Positions 63,262 through 64,000 of a stretch of 64,000 nucleotides of DNA are shown here, one piece after another; within the stretch, counting starts at the first letter, position 1, and every line of letters begins with the position of its first letter. Made by a program: the position numbers and the translations under genes. The notes beneath the pieces were generated by a model. That model did not search any database and was not told the origin of the DNA. It worked only from the letters and a program-made list of their open reading frames with translations. Source of the stretch: Acidobacteriaceae bacterium (GTDB lineage Bacteria > Acidobacteriota > Terriglobia > Bryobacterales > Bryobacteraceae); the NCBI GenBank assembly GCA_019240405.1, contig JAFAYL010000020.1:124001-188000 (forward strand). The letters run 5' to 3'.

Positions 63262-64000
63262 TTACGGCAGCGTGTATCGAAGATCCACCCAGATCATATT
63301 TGTCTTCGCATACCGCGATGCGCCAGGCGCTAGGGACCAGGGATTGCGCCACAGGTAGGAATACTGCGTGATCAGCGACAGCGCTCCGTAGCTTGGATTC
63401 TTCCAGAAAGTTTGGACCAGATCGAACGTAGCTTCCTGGACAGTGCGGTTATTGTTGGTTGCTGATCCGGAGAAGCCGTAGCCGATAGGCTTACCGGTCG
63501 TATCGATCGCCACATCCCGATCGAAGTAGGCGCCGCCGTACAGCATCGATATCAGCGTGTTCTTCGTGATGTTTGCCTCGAATCCGTCGACTGTCGAGTA
63601 CGCGTGAACCGGTGAAATGCTGCCATCTGGTTTAACGATGAGATCAGGACCGAGGCCGAAGATATACCGCCCGCCACCAGAGCCGAAGAAAGTATTCGCG
63701 ATTAGGCGGACATTCTTCACGATCTCGAGATTCGCATTCACCTCTCCACTTGCAGCCGTCGAGCTGGATGAAGAGTAGACCGTAGGCTTCGTTCCGACGG
63801 AATTTTCGAACTTGAAGCTTCTGATCAAAGCTCCCGCCTCGAAGTGCAGAAGGCGGTCTCCGGGATGGCCATCGAAAGCCGCCTTGAAGATAATGTCCGG
63901 ATGAAGGTTAGGGGCTGTATAAGTCGTGGTCGTGTTATTGAACTCTCCGGTGGCGGCCATCGAGAGCGCAGCAGGAAAAGTAATGACTCCGTTCCCTACA
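63262..64000 (-). CDS. C-terminal part of an outer-membrane porin-like beta-barrel protein, cut by the window edge
   Basis: The frame is open to base 64000, so the N-terminus is missing; at least 246 residues are seen. Alternating short beta-strands fill the sequence (ANLEIVKNVRLIANTFFGSG, LISMLYGGAYFDRDVAI, GALSLITQYSYLWRNPWSL), and it ends in MIWVDLRYTLP, a typical barrel-closing strand. There is no further domain. It is probably an outer-membrane channel of a family common in Acidobacteriota; the substrate is unknown. Confidence 0.7.
   Translation of the reverse strand, partial: VGNGVITFPAALSMAATGEFNNTTTTYTAPNLHPDIIFKAAFDGHPGDRLLHFEAGALIRSFKFENSVGTKPTVYSSSSSTAASGEVNANLEIVKNVRLIANTFFGSGGGRYIFGLGPDLIVKPDGSISPVHAYSTVDGFEANITKNTLISMLYGGAYFDRDVAIDTTGKPIGYGFSGSATNNNRTVQEATFDLVQTFWKNPSYGALSLITQYSYLWRNPWSLAPGASRYAKTNMIWVDLRYTLP

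Noticed and set aside
1-64000. tRNA, rRNA, prophage or insertion-sequence content
   Set aside because: Reading the intergenic gaps I found no tRNA-like arms, no transposase or integrase and no terminal inverted repeats. A tRNAscan/Infernal run would be decisive.

Overview
The window looks like chromosome of a Gram-negative bacterium of the phylum Acidobacteriota. This is inferred from gene families, not from a marker gene: a CadC-like winged-helix/PD40 propeller protein, a Ser/Thr kinase fused to the same type of propeller, an Oar-like TonB-dependent receptor of about 1260 residues, an ECF-sigma/TPR-CHAT operon, and lpxB with TolC and porin-type outer-membrane proteins. I saw no rRNA, tRNA, insertion sequence or prophage.

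Layout. 1-3483: the end of a winged-helix protein, a complete winged-helix/propeller sensor, and a small RRM RNA-binding protein with a short charged protein behind it. 3525-14830 (minus): a tightly packed ten-gene run. In transcription order it holds a secreted subtilisin-like protease, five subunits of an oligopeptide ABC transporter, an ECF sigma factor, a TPR-CHAT protease-like protein, a small zinc-motif protein with a beta-sandwich tail, and an 86-residue protein. 15662-19401 (minus): membrane-lipid genes (BrkB/YihY, cyclopropane synthase, desaturase) and a helix-hairpin-helix protein. 19560-23877 (minus): class III aminotransferase, APC permease and aldehyde dehydrogenase, a catabolic operon. 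24002-30404: the TonB receptor and the kinase-propeller protein. 30397-39085: surface polysaccharide genes (two glycosyltransferases and an ABC-2 permease), then rsmA, gltX and a NodU/CmcH-type carbamoyltransferase. 39125-43276: TolC, an alpha/beta hydrolase and a Ppx/GppA phosphatase.

43333-55237 is a complete CRISPR-Cas locus that I assign to type I-D. It has a 20-repeat array (37-nt repeats, 35-37-nt spacers) read on the minus strand, and a minus-strand adaptation operon cas1-cas2-cas4 running into the array. A plus-strand effector operon holds cas10d(csc3), an unrecognised 213-residue gene, csc2, csc1 and an HD-less cas3 helicase. A convergent cas6 lies behind an unrecognised gene. The adaptation and effector operons diverge from one intergenic region where two good sigma-70-type promoters share the same -35 bases. 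The leader of the effector mRNA carries a sense-oriented copy of the repeat hairpin, and a second repeat-like hairpin covers the cas10d start codon. This suggests Cas6-dependent autoregulation.

56187-64000: lpxB, an M1-peptidase-like protein with its zinc site lost, a small hypothetical, a GT4 glycosyltransferase, a sigma-54 activator, an RlpA-like protein, a 27-residue lysine/serine-rich mini-gene with its own promoter and terminator, and the C-terminal part of a porin-like protein running off the window edge.
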